A DNA stretch of 64,000 bases from Subtercola sp. PAMC28395 (GTDB lineage Bacteria > Actinomycetota > Actinomycetes > Actinomycetales > Microbacteriaceae), in contig NZ_CP076547.1 of NCBI RefSeq assembly GCF_018889995.1, forward strand, positions 2,356,001 through 2,420,000, read 5' to 3'. The notes beneath the pieces were generated by a model. The model was not told the DNA's origin. It did no database searches and saw only the letters and a list, made by a program, of their open reading frames with translations. Of this stretch, positions 23,533-33,057 are shown piece by piece (position 1 is the first letter of the stretch; every line of letters begins with the position of its first letter). Position numbers and translations under genes: made by a program.

Positions 23533-24512
23533 GAGGCGGTGTCTCCTGAGGCGTTTTCGGGCTCGCGCTCTTCGGAGCCGCCGATCTCAGATTCTTCGCG
23601 CACGGCGTTGACCTTCGTGGTGCTGTCGGCCGCACCCAGAAAAGACTCGATCGCCTCGGCGGCCTCTGCCGGCATCTCGTAGTGCACGAGGTGACCGACA
23701 CCGGGGAGCACGACGAGCCGGGCATCCGGAATCAGCTCGACGAGCCGGCGCTGTGCGGCAACAGGCGTGATGTCATCGTCGGCCGCAGCGATGAGGAGGG
23801 TGGGTGGGGCGATCTGGGCTGCGAACTCGGAGACGTCGTTGCTGACCGATGCCTCAAAGGCCTGCAGTACGACATCGCGATTCGAGAAGGCCCCGAAGAA
23901 CTGGTCGTGCTGGCTGTGAATCCACTGGCGAAGCGTGGGGTTGCGGGTCTTGGCCATCGTGACGCTCATGATGCGCGTCACGGCCCCGAGCCGCAGCCAC
24001 CAGAAGCCGGGTCTCTCGGGCAACCAGGCGCCGACCTTGTAGTAGAAGACGGCAAGCCGGGTCAGGATGCCACGGGGCCCCGAGAGGGCCGGCGCGGCGA
24101 TCGGGTTCACCAGTACGACGTCGTCTGCGGCCAATCCGTCTGCGAGTGCTGCGGCGACGATGATCGAGCCGAAGGAGTGGCCGAGGATCACGACGTGCCC
24201 GGTGAGTCCGAGTGCCGGCACGAGCTCGCGCAGCCACGCTGAGTAGCCGTGGATGTCGTGGGCGCGCCCCAGGGGCGTGGAGATTCCGAATCCCGGGAGG
24301 TCGGCGAGCACCACCCTGTGGTCAGGGAGCTGCGCGGCGATCGGCTCGAGGCCGTGGTGGTCGCCGCGGAAGCCGTGCACCATCACGATGGTCGTCTCGG
24401 CTGACTCTGGCCCGTAGATCCAGAGCTCTGTCGTGCCGCCGGCGACTTCGATCGAGCGGCGTGCGAGTGCGAGGGCGGCGAGCTGGGTGGCGTAGGGCGA
24501 GGGCGGAATCAT
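23529..24512 (-). CDS. Alpha/beta-fold hydrolase
   Basis: Serine hydrolase of 327 residues. Oxyanion segment VHGFRGDHHG, nucleophile elbow LGHSFGS, acid region IAAADDDITP and catalytic His in GVGHLVHYEMP are all visible. The lid region (SGPRGILTRLAVFYYKVGAWLPERPGFWW) is hydrophobic, suggesting a lipid-like or bulky substrate. The C-terminal 35 residues form a charged tail. The frame is open to 24719, but ATG 24512 gives a normal N-terminus and leaves room for the treS promoter. It is coupled by ATGA overlap to the glycosyltransferase gene. Confidence 0.9.
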   Translation of the reverse strand: MIPPSPYATQLAALALARRSIEVAGGTTELWIYGPESAETTIVMVHGFRGDHHGLEPIAAQLPDHRVVLADLPGFGISTPLGRAHDIHGYSAWLRELVPALGLTGHVVILGHSFGSIIVAAALADGLAADDVVLVNPIAAPALSGPRGILTRLAVFYYKVGAWLPERPGFWWLRLGAVTRIMSVTMAKTRNPTLRQWIHSQHDQFFGAFSNRDVVLQAFEASVSNDVSEFAAQIAPPTLLIAAADDDITPVAAQRRLVELIPDARLVVLPGVGHLVHYEMPAEAAEAIESFLGAADSTTKVNAVREESEIGGSEEREPENASGDTAS

Positions 24513-24695
24513 CGTGGGCCAGTTTATCCGCTGCTTCGGTTGCTCCGGCCGTGGCTCGCATGTCTGTGCACAGGGTTGCGTGAAGGTGGAGTTTGCACAA
24601 GGGTCGACATTCCGACTTCGACGAAGCGTTGTGCCCGGGGTATCGTGAAACGTGGGCGCTGTTGGCCCCCCGACTGTTATCAGGGAAGGTCTGCT

Positions 24696-26417
24696 GTGAG
24701 CTTTACTGCACCCATTCAACTGCCCGGCCTGACGCTCGACCCGCAGTGGTTCAGGCGCTCAGTGTTCTACGAAGTAATGGTGCGGTCGTTCGTCGACAGC
24801 AACGGCGACGGGGCGGGCGACCTCGCGGGATTGGTCTCGAAGCTCGATTACCTGCAGTGGCTCGGCATCGACGGCCTGTGGCTGCCACCGTTCTTCGACT
24901 CGCCTCTCCGCGACGGTGGGTACGACATCTCGGACTACCGGAAGATCCTGCCCGAGTTCGGCTCCATCGACGAATTCCGCGACCTGGTGACGAAGGCGCA
25001 CGAGCGCAACATGCGAATCGTGATCGACCTGCCGCTGAACCACACCTCCGATGCGCACGAGTGGTTCCAGCAGTCACGCTCTGACCCAGAGGGGCCGTAT
25101 GGAGACTTCTATGTGTGGAGCGACACCGACAAGAAGTACGAAGACATCCGCATCATCTTTGTCGACACTGAAGAATCGAACTGGACGTTCGATCCCGTGC
25201 GCCGCCAGTTCTTCTGGCACCGCTTCTTCTCCCACCAGCCTGACCTCAACTTCGAGAACCCCGCGGTGCATGAGGCGATGTTCGACACCGTGCGCTTCTG
25301 GCTCGACCTCGGTGTCGACGGGTTCCGCCTCGACGCCATCCCCTACCTGTATGAGTCTGAAGAGGGCAACGGTGAGGGCGAGCCGAAGACGCACGAGTTC
25401 GTCGCGAAGCTCCGCAAGATGGTCGACCGCGAATACCCCGGCCGCATCATGATCGCCGAGGCCAACCAGTGGCCGCGCGAGGTCGCCGCGTTCTTCGGAA
25501 CGGAAGAAGACCCCGAATGCCACATGGCGTTCGACTTCCCTGTGATGCCGCGAATCTTCTATTCCCTACGCTCGCAGACCGCGGGCGAGCTGATCAGAGT
25601 GCTGTCCGAGGTTCCCGAGATCCCCGAAGGGGCCGGCTGGGGGGTCTTCCTGCGCAACCACGACGAGCTCACGCTCGAGATGGTGTCAGAGGAATACCGG
25701 CAGGCGATGTACGGCTGGTACGCCTACGATCCGCGTATGCGTGCCAACATCGGCATCAGGCGCCGACTGGCGCCGCTGCTCGACAACTCGCGTGCGGAAC
25801 TCGAACTGGCGCACGCACTGCTCTTCTCCCTCGCGGGCAGCCCCTTCCTGTACTACGGGGATGAGATCGGCATGGGCGACAACATCTGGCTGCCCGACCG
25901 TGATTCTTCTCGCACGCCCATGCAGTGGACTCCCGACCGGAATGCAGGGTTCTCCACTGCAGATCCGGGCAAGCTGTTCCTGCCTGTTGTGCAGTCGCTG
26001 GTCTACAACTACTCGCTCGTCAACGTCGAATCCCAGCTCGCGCAGTCGCGCTCTATGCTGCACTGGGTTCGCAACGTCATCCACGTGCGCAAGGCGCATC
26101 CGGCATTCGGGCTCGGCGACCTGAAGATCGCGCCGACGAACCACGAGTCAGTCATGGCGTTCGTGCGCTCCTACGCCGGAGCAAACACCCAATGGGGTGA
26201 CGCACCCGAGCGCATCCTCTGCGTCTTCAGTTTCGCCCACAATCCTGTGTCTGTGACGATCGACCTCGCCGACTTCGCCGGCCGAGGCCTTTCCGACCTC
26301 TTCGGTGGAGGGGAATTCCCCACCATCAGTGCCGAGGGCACTGTGACGCTCACCCTGGCCACGCAGAGCTTCTACTGGCTGCACATCGGCCAGCCGGCCA
26401 CAGAGCAGGTGTTCTAG
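24696..26417 (+). CDS. treS: Maltose alpha-D-glucosyltransferase / trehalose synthase
   Basis: GH13 enzyme that interconverts maltose and trehalose, linking glycogen and trehalose metabolism. 573 residues. Seen: the TreS opening WFRRSVFYEVMVRSFVDSNGDG, LPLNHTSDAHEWF (region I), GVDGFRLDAIPYLYE (nucleophile Asp), IAEANQWP (acid/base Glu), FLRNHDELTLEM (stabilising Asp) and LYYGDEIGMGD. Length matches stand-alone TreS. There is no fused maltokinase domain and no mak gene nearby. GTG 24696 has GAAGG a few bases upstream; the 52-residue upstream extension of the frame is Cys/Arg-rich and was rejected. It is divergent from the hydrolase gene with a 183-bp gap. Confidence 0.95.
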   Translation: MSFTAPIQLPGLTLDPQWFRRSVFYEVMVRSFVDSNGDGAGDLAGLVSKLDYLQWLGIDGLWLPPFFDSPLRDGGYDISDYRKILPEFGSIDEFRDLVTKAHERNMRIVIDLPLNHTSDAHEWFQQSRSDPEGPYGDFYVWSDTDKKYEDIRIIFVDTEESNWTFDPVRRQFFWHRFFSHQPDLNFENPAVHEAMFDTVRFWLDLGVDGFRLDAIPYLYESEEGNGEGEPKTHEFVAKLRKMVDREYPGRIMIAEANQWPREVAAFFGTEEDPECHMAFDFPVMPRIFYSLRSQTAGELIRVLSEVPEIPEGAGWGVFLRNHDELTLEMVSEEYRQAMYGWYAYDPRMRANIGIRRRLAPLLDNSRAELELAHALLFSLAGSPFLYYGDEIGMGDNIWLPDRDSSRTPMQWTPDRNAGFSTADPGKLFLPVVQSLVYNYSLVNVESQLAQSRSMLHWVRNVIHVRKAHPAFGLGDLKIAPTNHESVMAFVRSYAGANTQWGDAPERILCVFSFAHNPVSVTIDLADFAGRGLSDLFGGGEFPTISAEGTVTLTLATQSFYWLHIGQPATEQVF

Positions 26418-26522
26418 GAGCCCCGTGGCGAAACCATTCGGGAGACACGCGCTGCCAGCGAATCTGTGGCGCGCGGGAGGGCATGACGACCTACCGTCGG
26501 TGGGTCGACGTAAAGTCAGATC

Positions 26523-27395
26523 GTGCCCACATCAACGCAGCCTCTCACCGTGACCCTGTTCGACCTGGAGCCTGCGGAGATCCTGCCCCACGGTCGGCAC
26601 GTGCTCGTCGATCGGCCAGAAGCACCGTCAGTGCCCCTCGTCTCGCGAGCGGGAGCATCGACAGCTGGCAGCGACAGGGCCGCCAGTGCTGGCACCATGC
26701 TTCCTCCGGGGCCGGCGTGGTCGCACCGACTCGCCGTCTTCGACCTCGAGACCACCGGAATCGACGTCGAGACCAGCCGGATCGTCACGGCCAACGTCAG
26801 CATCATCGACCACGACGGCGTGTGTCTCTCGCGCCTCGACTGGATGGCTGACCCGGGCATCCCGATTCCCGCACAGGCCTCGGCCGTGCACGGGGTGAGC
26901 ACCGAGCGCGCGGTGGCTGAGGGTCGCCCAGCAGCCGAGGTCATCACCGAAGTCGTCTCTGCCCTCGCCAACGCTCTGGACGAAGGCCTGTCGATCGTCA
27001 TCTACAACGCCCCCTATGACCTGACCCTCCTCGACCGCGAGGCGAAACGCTACGGCATCCAGCCGTTGGGCGAGCCGGCCGCCGTCGTCGATCCCCTCGT
27101 GATCGACAAGGCACTCGACCGTTACCGAAAAGGCAAGCGCACCCTCGAAGCAGCTGCACTCTTCTACGGAGTCGAGCTACTCGACGCGCACGACGCAGGC
27201 GCTGACGCCATCGCGGCGGGGCGTGTGGCACAGGCCCTGGCCCTTCGCTACGGGGTTGAACTCGACGTGACCCAGGCCGAACTGCATCGCTCGCAGGCGC
27301 GGTGGTTCAGCGAGCAGGCGACCAGCTTCCAGGACTACATGCGTCGCACCAAAGACCCGACCTTCACGGCCCGCACGGCCTGGCCGCTCGGCTGA
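26523..27395 (+). CDS. DEDDh 3'-5' exonuclease (DnaQ/epsilon-like)
   Basis: DnaQ-family exonuclease, 290 residues. ExoI AVFDLETTGI (Asp74, Glu76), ExoII IYNAPYDLTLLDRE and ExoIII AHDAGADAIAAGRVAQAL with the catalytic His/Asp are in place. The first 68 residues form a Pro/Ala/Ser-rich extension not found in compact homologues. This group is often annotated as DNA polymerase III epsilon subunit, but it is a stand-alone exonuclease and a replicative role is not shown. GTG 26523 begins the frame after a 105-bp gap from treS. The lipoprotein gene follows with no spacing. Confidence 0.92.
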   Translation: MPTSTQPLTVTLFDLEPAEILPHGRHVLVDRPEAPSVPLVSRAGASTAGSDRAASAGTMLPPGPAWSHRLAVFDLETTGIDVETSRIVTANVSIIDHDGVCLSRLDWMADPGIPIPAQASAVHGVSTERAVAEGRPAAEVITEVVSALANALDEGLSIVIYNAPYDLTLLDREAKRYGIQPLGEPAAVVDPLVIDKALDRYRKGKRTLEAAALFYGVELLDAHDAGADAIAAGRVAQALALRYGVELDVTQAELHRSQARWFSEQATSFQDYMRRTKDPTFTARTAWPLG

Positions 27396-27695
27396 GTGCA
27401 GGGCTCCCCCATTCCGCGGCTCGCATCCCTGAGAACCAGCTCCGGCAGATTCTGCCGGGCGGGGCTGGTCATTGCCGTCGTCACGCTCTGTGCGGGTTGC
27501 GGTCTCGTTCCTGACCAGACTCCGACGCCCACCGCATCCACCGTGCCCTTCCCGGCGACAGCGACGTCGACGCCAGCAAGCCCGGGCACAATGGAGGGTC
27601 CGTTGCTGACGGCGACTCCTCTGCCGTCGCCAGCACAGCCATCGACGAACGTCCCTGCCCCGACAACGAAGGCCACTGGCGCCCCAGCGAATTGA
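27396..27695 (+). CDS. Small putative lipoprotein
   Basis: 99 residues. The start GTG (27396) abuts the exonuclease stop, so it is likely coupled. N-terminus: basic residues, then AGLVIAVVTLCAGC, a plausible signal peptide with lipobox LCAG-C (Cys35). The mature part is only about 65 residues, almost entirely Pro/Thr/Ala/Ser, with no predicted fold. No family recognised. It may be a genuine small lipoprotein or a decayed one. Codon usage looks like that of its neighbours. Confidence 0.6.
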   Translation: MQGSPIPRLASLRTSSGRFCRAGLVIAVVTLCAGCGLVPDQTPTPTASTVPFPATATSTPASPGTMEGPLLTATPLPSPAQPSTNVPAPTTKATGAPAN

Positions 27696-27748
27696 CGTGT
27701 GAAGCTGGGCAGTCGCGACAAGACGGACGATTGCAGGTGTCCTTCACG

Positions 27749-27786
27749 CACAGAAGGCGACCAGCCGAAGCCGATCGCCTTCTGTG
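27749..27786. terminator. Bidirectional hairpin between lipoprotein gene and rpmE2
   Basis: 12-bp perfect stem CACAGAAGGCGA (27749-27760) with TCGCCTTCTGTG (27775-27786) around a 14-nt loop, in the gap between two convergent genes. T-runs on either side are weak. Confidence 0.6.
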
Positions 27787-27801
27787 AAGAGAACTGGTGG
27801 G

Positions 27802-28053
27802 CTACTTGCCGAAGCCCTTGTAGCGGCTGTTGAACTTCTCAACACGGCCGGCCGAGTCGAGGATGCGCTGCTTGCCCGTGTAGAACGGGTGCGACTCGCT
27901 GGAGATTTCGACGTCGATCACCGGGTAGGTGTTGCCGTCTTCCCACTCGATCGTCTTCTGGCTCGTCACCGTCGAACGAGTGAGGAACGTTGCTCCCGAA
28001 GCCAGGTCGCGAAAGACGACGGGCAGGTAGTCGGGGTGGGTGTCGGTCTTCAT
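27802..28053 (-). CDS. rpmE2: 50S ribosomal protein L31 type B
   Basis: Ribosomal large-subunit protein, 83 residues from ATG 28053. The sequence [22 protein letters not shown], then [10 protein letters not shown] and SRYKGFGK, is typical of type B L31. It lacks the CxxC zinc pair of type A, so it is the zinc-independent form often induced on zinc starvation. The open frame continues 15 residues upstream without similarity. It is isolated, with no other ribosomal protein genes nearby. Confidence 0.95.
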   Translation of the reverse strand: MKTDTHPDYLPVVFRDLASGATFLTRSTVTSQKTIEWEDGNTYPVIDVEISSESHPFYTGKQRILDSAGRVEKFNSRYKGFGK

Positions 28054-28150
28054 AGTGATTCCTTGGATACTGCGTGGGGTGAGGGGTGAATTGAACAAAA
28101 AGTCATGGCTCGAGGGCCAGCTGTAAAGCTTACCAGATGTAGCGCTGGAC

Positions 28151-28936
28151 TCAACCCGCAGCCCGGGCGGAGTATCGCCCGTCCGACTCGGTCAGAACGA
28201 TCGGCAGCCCGAACGTGGCCTCGAGGTTCTCGGCCGTGAGGGCGTCTGCCAGGGTGCCGGCAGCGACGATCGACGCCTTCGAGATGAGGAGCACGTGGGT
28301 GAACCCGCGAGGGATCTCCTCGACGTGGTGCGTGACCATCACGATGGCCGGCGCCGAAGGGGCACTGGCATAGCCGCCGAGCAGCTGCAGGAGCTCTTCG
28401 CGGGCGCCGAGGTCTAGGCTCGCGGCGGGCTCATCGAGAAGCAGCAGTTCAGGGTCGGTCATGACCGAGCGGGCGATCTGCACCCGTTTCTGCTCACCAT
28501 CGCTCAGCGAACCAAAGCGACGCTCTTCAAGATGGCCGAGACGCCACTCCGCGAGCACCCGTTGGGCGCGCCGGAGGTCGATCTCGTCGTACTGCTCGTT
28601 CCAGCGACCGGTGACGGAGTATGCGGCGGTCAACACGACGTTCAGCACGGTCTCGTCGGCCGGAAACCGCTTCGCCATGGCAGAAGACGCGAAACCGACT
28701 CGGGGACGCAACTCGAACACATCGACGCGGCCCATGCGCGAATCCAGGATCTGCGCCGTGCCGGAACTCGGGTGAACCATCGCGGAGGCGAGCTGCAACA
28801 GTGTCGTCTTGCCGGCACCGTTGGGCCCGAGGATCACCCACCGCTGGTCTGCTTCGACCCTCCAGTTGATGTCGTCGAGGATGCGATTGCCGTTGCGGAC
28901 GACCGACACGTCTTTGAGGTCAAGAACTGTGGGCAT
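28151..28936 (-). CDS. ABC transporter ATP-binding protein (orphan)
   Basis: Single nucleotide-binding domain, 261 residues. Walker [11 protein letters not shown] at about 37-46, Q-loop region FASSAM, signature [15 protein letters not shown] (LSGGQ variant), Walker [14 protein letters not shown] and H-loop VTHHVEEIP. No permease or substrate-binding protein is adjacent. The sequence resembles the YlmA/ModF-like soluble ABC ATPases; the substrate is unknown. ATG 28936 gives the usual [11 protein letters not shown] start; a GTG at 28957 is possible. It lies 36 bp downstream of glgA. Confidence 0.9.
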   Translation of the reverse strand: MPTVLDLKDVSVVRNGNRILDDINWRVEADQRWVILGPNGAGKTTLLQLASAMVHPSSGTAQILDSRMGRVDVFELRPRVGFASSAMAKRFPADETVLNVVLTAAYSVTGRWNEQYDEIDLRRAQRVLAEWRLGHLEERRFGSLSDGEQKRVQIARSVMTDPELLLLDEPAASLDLGAREELLQLLGGYASAPSAPAIVMVTHHVEEIPRGFTHVLLISKASIVAAGTLADALTAENLEATFGLPIVLTESDGRYSARAAG

Positions 28937-28972
28937 AGCGACAAGCCTATCGGGCACAGCTGCGGCAACAGC

Positions 28973-30154
28973 TCACAACAGGCTGCGGTAGATGCGTTCG
29001 GTCTCTTCGGCGATCTGTTTCCAGCTGAAGATGCTCTCAGCACGAAGACGACCGGCGGCACCCATCATCCGTGCCGAATCGGGGTCGGCCAGAACCTCAC
29101 GCAGGGTGCCAGCGAGGTCGTGTACAAAGCGCTCGGGGTCGACCGGCGTACCGGTTCCGTCGGTCAGCTGCTCGATGGGCACGAGGCGGCCGGTGACGCC
29201 GTCATCGACGACCTCCGGAATGCCGCCAGTGGCTGTGCCGACGACGGGCAGCGCGCACGCCATCGCCTCGAGGTTGACGATCCCGAGCGGCTCGTAGACC
29301 GAGGGGCACACGAATACTGTCGCGCTCGACAGCACCGCTGAGAGATCGTGCTGGCTCAGCAGCTCCGGAATCCAGACCACGCCGGAGCGCTCTTCCTGCA
29401 GTGCCCGCACGCCCGCTGTGACCTCGGCCATGATCTCCGGCGTGTCAGGCGCGCCCGCGCAGAGGATGAGCTGGACATCCGCCGGCAGTTGCTTGGCCGC
29501 GCGAAGAAGGTACGGCAGGCCCTTCTGGCGAGTGATTCGGCCCACGAAGACAACGGATGGCCGGGACACGTCGATTCCCCACCGCTGGAGCACCTCGGGG
29601 TCGTGTACGGGCTTCCACTTCTCGAGGTCGATGCCGTTGTAGACGACGCTCACCCGGTCTTCAGGAATGCCTGGGTATGAGCGAAGGATGTCGTTCCGCA
29701 TGCCGCCACTCACGGCGATCACAGAATCCGCACTCTCGAAGGCGTTCTTCTCGATCCAGCTCGAGACGCGGTAGCCGCCGCCGAGCTGTTCGGCCTTCCA
29801 GGGACGAAGTGGCTCGAGTGAATGGGCAGTGACGACGTGCGGGATGCCGTGCAGCATCGAACCCAGTTGCCCGGCCGCGTTGGCATACCAGGTGTGGGAG
29901 TGCACGACATCGGCACCCGCGAGGTCATTGGCGATCTGCAGGTCGACGCCCAGAGTGGAGAGCGTGGGGTTCGCACCGACCAACTCCGTCGGTGTCTGGT
30001 ACGAGAACACGCCGTCTTCGCTGCGCGGCGCGCCGAAAGCGCGAACGATGACGTCGATGTTCACCCGGAGGGCTTTGACAAGTTCGGCGACGTGTACCCC
30101 CGCCCCGCCATAGACCTCTGGTGGATATTCTCTGGAAATCACATCGACGCGCAC
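28973..30154 (-). CDS. glgA: Glycogen synthase / ADP-glucose-dependent alpha-glucosyltransferase (actinobacterial GlgA/GlgM type)
   Basis: GT4-type enzyme of about 393 residues that uses ADP-glucose for alpha-1,4-glucan elongation; in mycobacteria the homologue can also make maltose-1-phosphate. Seen: REYPPEVYGGAGVHVAELV, the KP-like donor site FVGRITRQKGLPYLL, and CPSVYEPLGIVNLEAMACALPVVGTATGGIPEVV with the EPLG...E retaining signature. The start is uncertain: GTG 30154 (RVDVISREYPP) matches homologues, but GTG 30160 and TTG/ATG-type starts up to 30178 are open. It is divergent from glgC, which supplies ADP-glucose; the 87-bp gap must hold both promoters. Confidence 0.93.
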   Translation of the reverse strand: MRVDVISREYPPEVYGGAGVHVAELVKALRVNIDVIVRAFGAPRSEDGVFSYQTPTELVGANPTLSTLGVDLQIANDLAGADVVHSHTWYANAAGQLGSMLHGIPHVVTAHSLEPLRPWKAEQLGGGYRVSSWIEKNAFESADSVIAVSGGMRNDILRSYPGIPEDRVSVVYNGIDLEKWKPVHDPEVLQRWGIDVSRPSVVFVGRITRQKGLPYLLRAAKQLPADVQLILCAGAPDTPEIMAEVTAGVRALQEERSGVVWIPELLSQHDLSAVLSSATVFVCPSVYEPLGIVNLEAMACALPVVGTATGGIPEVVDDGVTGRLVPIEQLTDGTGTPVDPERFVHDLAGTLREVLADPDSARMMGAAGRLRAESIFSWKQIAEETERIYRSLL

Positions 30155-30241
30155 AGCCACGAACCTAGTACGGAACATCCACGGAGTACAGGTCCGTGTT
30201 CATGCTCTTTTGCCGTGTCGCGGGTGTCCTATTGTTGAGCT

Positions 30242-31486
30242 ATGGCTGCATCAAAGAAGATCTTCGGCATCGTGCTCGCTGGTGGCGAAGGTAAGAGGCT
30301 CATGCCCCTGACCGCAGACCGAGCGAAGCCCGGTGTCCCGTTCGGTGGCGGTTATCGCCTGATCGACTTCGCACTCTCGAACCTCATCAATTCGGGGCTG
30401 ACGAAGATCGTTGTGCTGACCCAGTACAAGTCGCACAGTCTCGACCGCCACGTCTCGCAGACGTGGCGGCTCTCCGGCCTGCTCGACTCCTATGTAGCCT
30501 CTGTGCCCGCCCAGCAGCGCCTCGGCAAGCGGTGGTTCAGCGGTTCGGCCGACGCCATCCTGCAGAGCCTCAACCTGATTCGTGACGAGATGCCCGACAT
30601 CGTGGTCGTCGTCGGTGCAGACCACGTCTATCGCATGGACTTCGCGCAGATGATCCAGGCACACGTCGCGTCGGGCGCCAGTGCCTCCGTTGCCGCGATC
30701 CGCCAGCCCATGGAGCTCTCCGACCAGTTCGGCATCATTCAGACCGACCCCGAGAAGCCCGGTTTCATCTCCGAGTTCCTCGAGAAGCCCAAGGTCGCCG
30801 TCGGCATCGCCGACTCACCTGGTGAAGTGCTCGCTTCGATGGGCAACTACGTCTTCAACACTGATGCCCTCATCGAAGCCGTCATCAGAGACGGCGAGAA
30901 GCCCAACTCGAACCACGACATGGGTGGGGACATCATCCCGGACTTCGTTTCGAGAGGTGAGGCCGTCGTCTATGACCTCTCTGACAACGAGGTTCCCGGC
31001 GCGACCGACCGAGACCGGTACTACTGGCGCGACGTCGGTACCATCGAGTCGTTCTACGATGCGCACCAGGACCTCATCTCGGCGCTGCCGGTCTTCAACC
31101 TCTACAACAGCGAATGGCCTATCTACACCCAGCAGCTCAACTCACCGCCTGCGAAGTTCGTGCGCGACGCGAAGGGCAACAGCGGAACCACGATCGAGTC
31201 GATCGTCTCGCTCGGCTGCCTCATCTCGGGCGCCCGCATCGAGCGCAGCGTTCTCGGCCCGTGGGTCACCATCGAGTCGAGCGCCCTCGTTCAAGACGCG
31301 GTGCTCTTCGACCGCGTGCACATCGAGCCTGACGCCGTGGTGCGCCGCGCTATTCTGGACAAGAATGTGGTTGTCGCTGCCGGGGCCATGATCGGAATCG
31401 ACCATGCTCGCGACCGCGAACGTGGCTTCACCGTGACAGAAACCGGCATCACCGTGGTCGGCAAGGGAGTTCGCGTAGAACCATGA
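30242..31486 (+). CDS. glgC: Glucose-1-phosphate adenylyltransferase
   Basis: Makes ADP-glucose from ATP and glucose-1-phosphate, the committed step of glycogen synthesis. 414 residues. [13 protein letters not shown] (pyrophosphorylase loop, about 12-24), [24 protein letters not shown] [13 protein letters not shown], and [11 protein letters not shown] are seen, followed by the left-handed beta-helix C-domain ([25 protein letters not shown]). No good Shine-Dalgarno precedes ATG 30242. A TATTGT box ends about 7 bases before it, so a leaderless transcript is possible. The stop overlaps serB by 4 bp. Confidence 0.96.
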   Translation: MAASKKIFGIVLAGGEGKRLMPLTADRAKPGVPFGGGYRLIDFALSNLINSGLTKIVVLTQYKSHSLDRHVSQTWRLSGLLDSYVASVPAQQRLGKRWFSGSADAILQSLNLIRDEMPDIVVVVGADHVYRMDFAQMIQAHVASGASASVAAIRQPMELSDQFGIIQTDPEKPGFISEFLEKPKVAVGIADSPGEVLASMGNYVFNTDALIEAVIRDGEKPNSNHDMGGDIIPDFVSRGEAVVYDLSDNEVPGATDRDRYYWRDVGTIESFYDAHQDLISALPVFNLYNSEWPIYTQQLNSPPAKFVRDAKGNSGTTIESIVSLGCLISGARIERSVLGPWVTIESSALVQDAVLFDRVHIEPDAVVRRAILDKNVVVAAGAMIGIDHARDRERGFTVTETGITVVGKGVRVEP

Positions 31487-32217
31487 ATGAGAACCTGCTG
31501 ATTCCGGATGCTCGCACCCCCCTTCAGCAGGCACCCTCACTCTCACCCTCACACCCCGACTCCACCCAGGGGGGTGGTCGGGCCCGGTTCCTCGTGGTAC
31601 TCGACGTGGACTCCACGCTGATCGAGAACGAGGTCATCGAGCTGCTGGCGGCGTGCGCGGGGAGGCTCGCCGAGGTCGCCGAGGTGACGGAGCGTGCGAT
31701 GTCGGGTGAACTCGACTTCGAAGCGAGCCTGCGCGCTCGGGTGGCGACACTCGCCGGGCTCTCGACCTCGTGTTTCGCCGACGTGGCAGCAGACATCCGC
31801 GTCACCGACGGTGTCACTGGGCTCATCTCGGCCCTGCACGCGGCCGGCGGGCTGGTCGGGGTCGTCTCCGGAGGATTCCACGAACTCGTCGATGGGGTCG
31901 CCGAGTCTCTCGGCCTCGACTTCTGGAGCGCCAATCGGCTCGAGGCGGTCGACGGCGTTCTGACCGGTCAGGTGATCGGCCCGGTGATCGATGCACAGGC
32001 CAAGGCCGATTCGCTCGAAACGTGGGCCCGAGCATCCGGAATCCCGCTGAGCCAGACCGTGGCCGTCGGCGACGGCGCGAACGACCTTCTGATGATGGAT
32101 GTTGCGGGGCTGAGCGTGGCGTTCTGCGCCCGGCCGGTCGTGCGGGCATCGGCGAACCTCGCCATCGACACCCGCGATCTCTCGCAGCTCCTCCCCCTGC
32201 TGGGTCTCCGCGGCTGA
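31483..32217 (+). CDS. serB: Phosphoserine phosphatase SerB
   Basis: HAD phosphatase for the last step of serine synthesis. 244 residues. Motif [20 protein letters not shown] (Asp41, Asp43), motif [11 protein letters not shown], Lys in DAQAKADSL and motif [20 protein letters not shown] are all present. The first 35 residues are a Pro/Ser/Gln-rich segment in place of the ACT domain of longer SerB proteins. ATG 31483 overlaps the glgC stop (ATGA). Coupling to glgC is unusual functionally but clear from the overlap. Confidence 0.93.
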   Translation: MNENLLIPDARTPLQQAPSLSPSHPDSTQGGGRARFLVVLDVDSTLIENEVIELLAACAGRLAEVAEVTERAMSGELDFEASLRARVATLAGLSTSCFADVAADIRVTDGVTGLISALHAAGGLVGVVSGGFHELVDGVAESLGLDFWSANRLEAVDGVLTGQVIGPVIDAQAKADSLETWARASGIPLSQTVAVGDGANDLLMMDVAGLSVAFCARPVVRASANLAIDTRDLSQLLPLLGLRG

Positions 32218-32233
32218 CACTCCGGCGGCTGGG

Positions 32234-32956
32234 TCAGTGACCCATGCCGAGCCCGCCGTCGACGGGGATGACCGCACCCGAGATGTACGAGGCGTCGTCT
32301 GAGGCGAGCCAGGTGACCACACGGGCAACCTCGCCCGGCGTAGCGAAGCGGCCGGCGGGGATGCTCTTCTTGTATTCGGTCTGCAGGGCATCCGACAGCT
32401 CAGCCGTCATCTCGGTCTCGATGAACCCGGGCGCGACGACGTTCGCGGTGATGCCGCGGGCCCCGAGTTCGCGGGTGACCGAGCGGGCGAGGCCCACGAG
32501 GCCGGCTTTCGACGACGAATAGTTGACCTGACCCGCAGAACCATAGAGCCCGACCACGCTGGAGATCAGGATGATCCGGCCGAAGCGTGCCTTGAGCATG
32601 CCCTTCGACGACCTCTTCACGACGCGGAACGCCCCCGTGAGGTTCGCATCGATGACGTCGGTGAAATCTGATTCGCTCATGCGCATGAGCAGCGTGTCCC
32701 TGGTGATTCCGGCATTCGCGACGACGACTTCGACCGGGCCGAGGGCTGCTTCGACCTCGGTGAATGCGGCGTCGATCGAGGCGGAGTCGGTGACGTCGGC
32801 GCGCACGGTGAGAGACCCGGCAGGCCCTTCGCCGGAGCGCGCGGTCACGGCGACCCTGTGCCCCTGGGCGACGAATTCCGAAGCGATCGCGTAGCCGATG
32901 CCGCGGTTGCCCCCCGTGATGAGAACGGTGCGGGGGGCGGAAGTCGTGGTGCTCAT
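32234..32956 (-). CDS. fabG: 3-oxoacyl-ACP reductase-like SDR (FabG family)
   Basis: Short-chain dehydrogenase, 240 residues, likely the NADPH-dependent beta-ketoacyl-ACP reductase of fatty-acid synthesis (mycobacterial FabG1/MabA-like). Seen: TGGNRGIGYAIA (cofactor glycine motif), NAG in VVANAGITRD, catalytic Ser (ILISSVVG), Tyr/Lys in VNYSSSKAGLVG, and the C-terminal ISGAVIPVDGGLGMGH. The frame is open to 33070; ATG 32956 gives the normal length. No inhA or other FAS genes are adjacent, so another SDR substrate cannot be excluded. Confidence 0.9.
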   Translation of the reverse strand: MSTTTSAPRTVLITGGNRGIGYAIASEFVAQGHRVAVTARSGEGPAGSLTVRADVTDSASIDAAFTEVEAALGPVEVVVANAGITRDTLLMRMSESDFTDVIDANLTGAFRVVKRSSKGMLKARFGRIILISSVVGLYGSAGQVNYSSSKAGLVGLARSVTRELGARGITANVVAPGFIETEMTAELSDALQTEYKKSIPAGRFATPGEVARVVTWLASDDASYISGAVIPVDGGLGMGH

Positions 32957-33057
32957 GCGTGCTCTTCTCTTCGCTGTCAACCCAGTCGTGTTCCTGAGCC
33001 GCATCCCAGCATACGAGAGTCCTACGGAGCGTAGAATCGGATGATCCTCCTCTCGAA

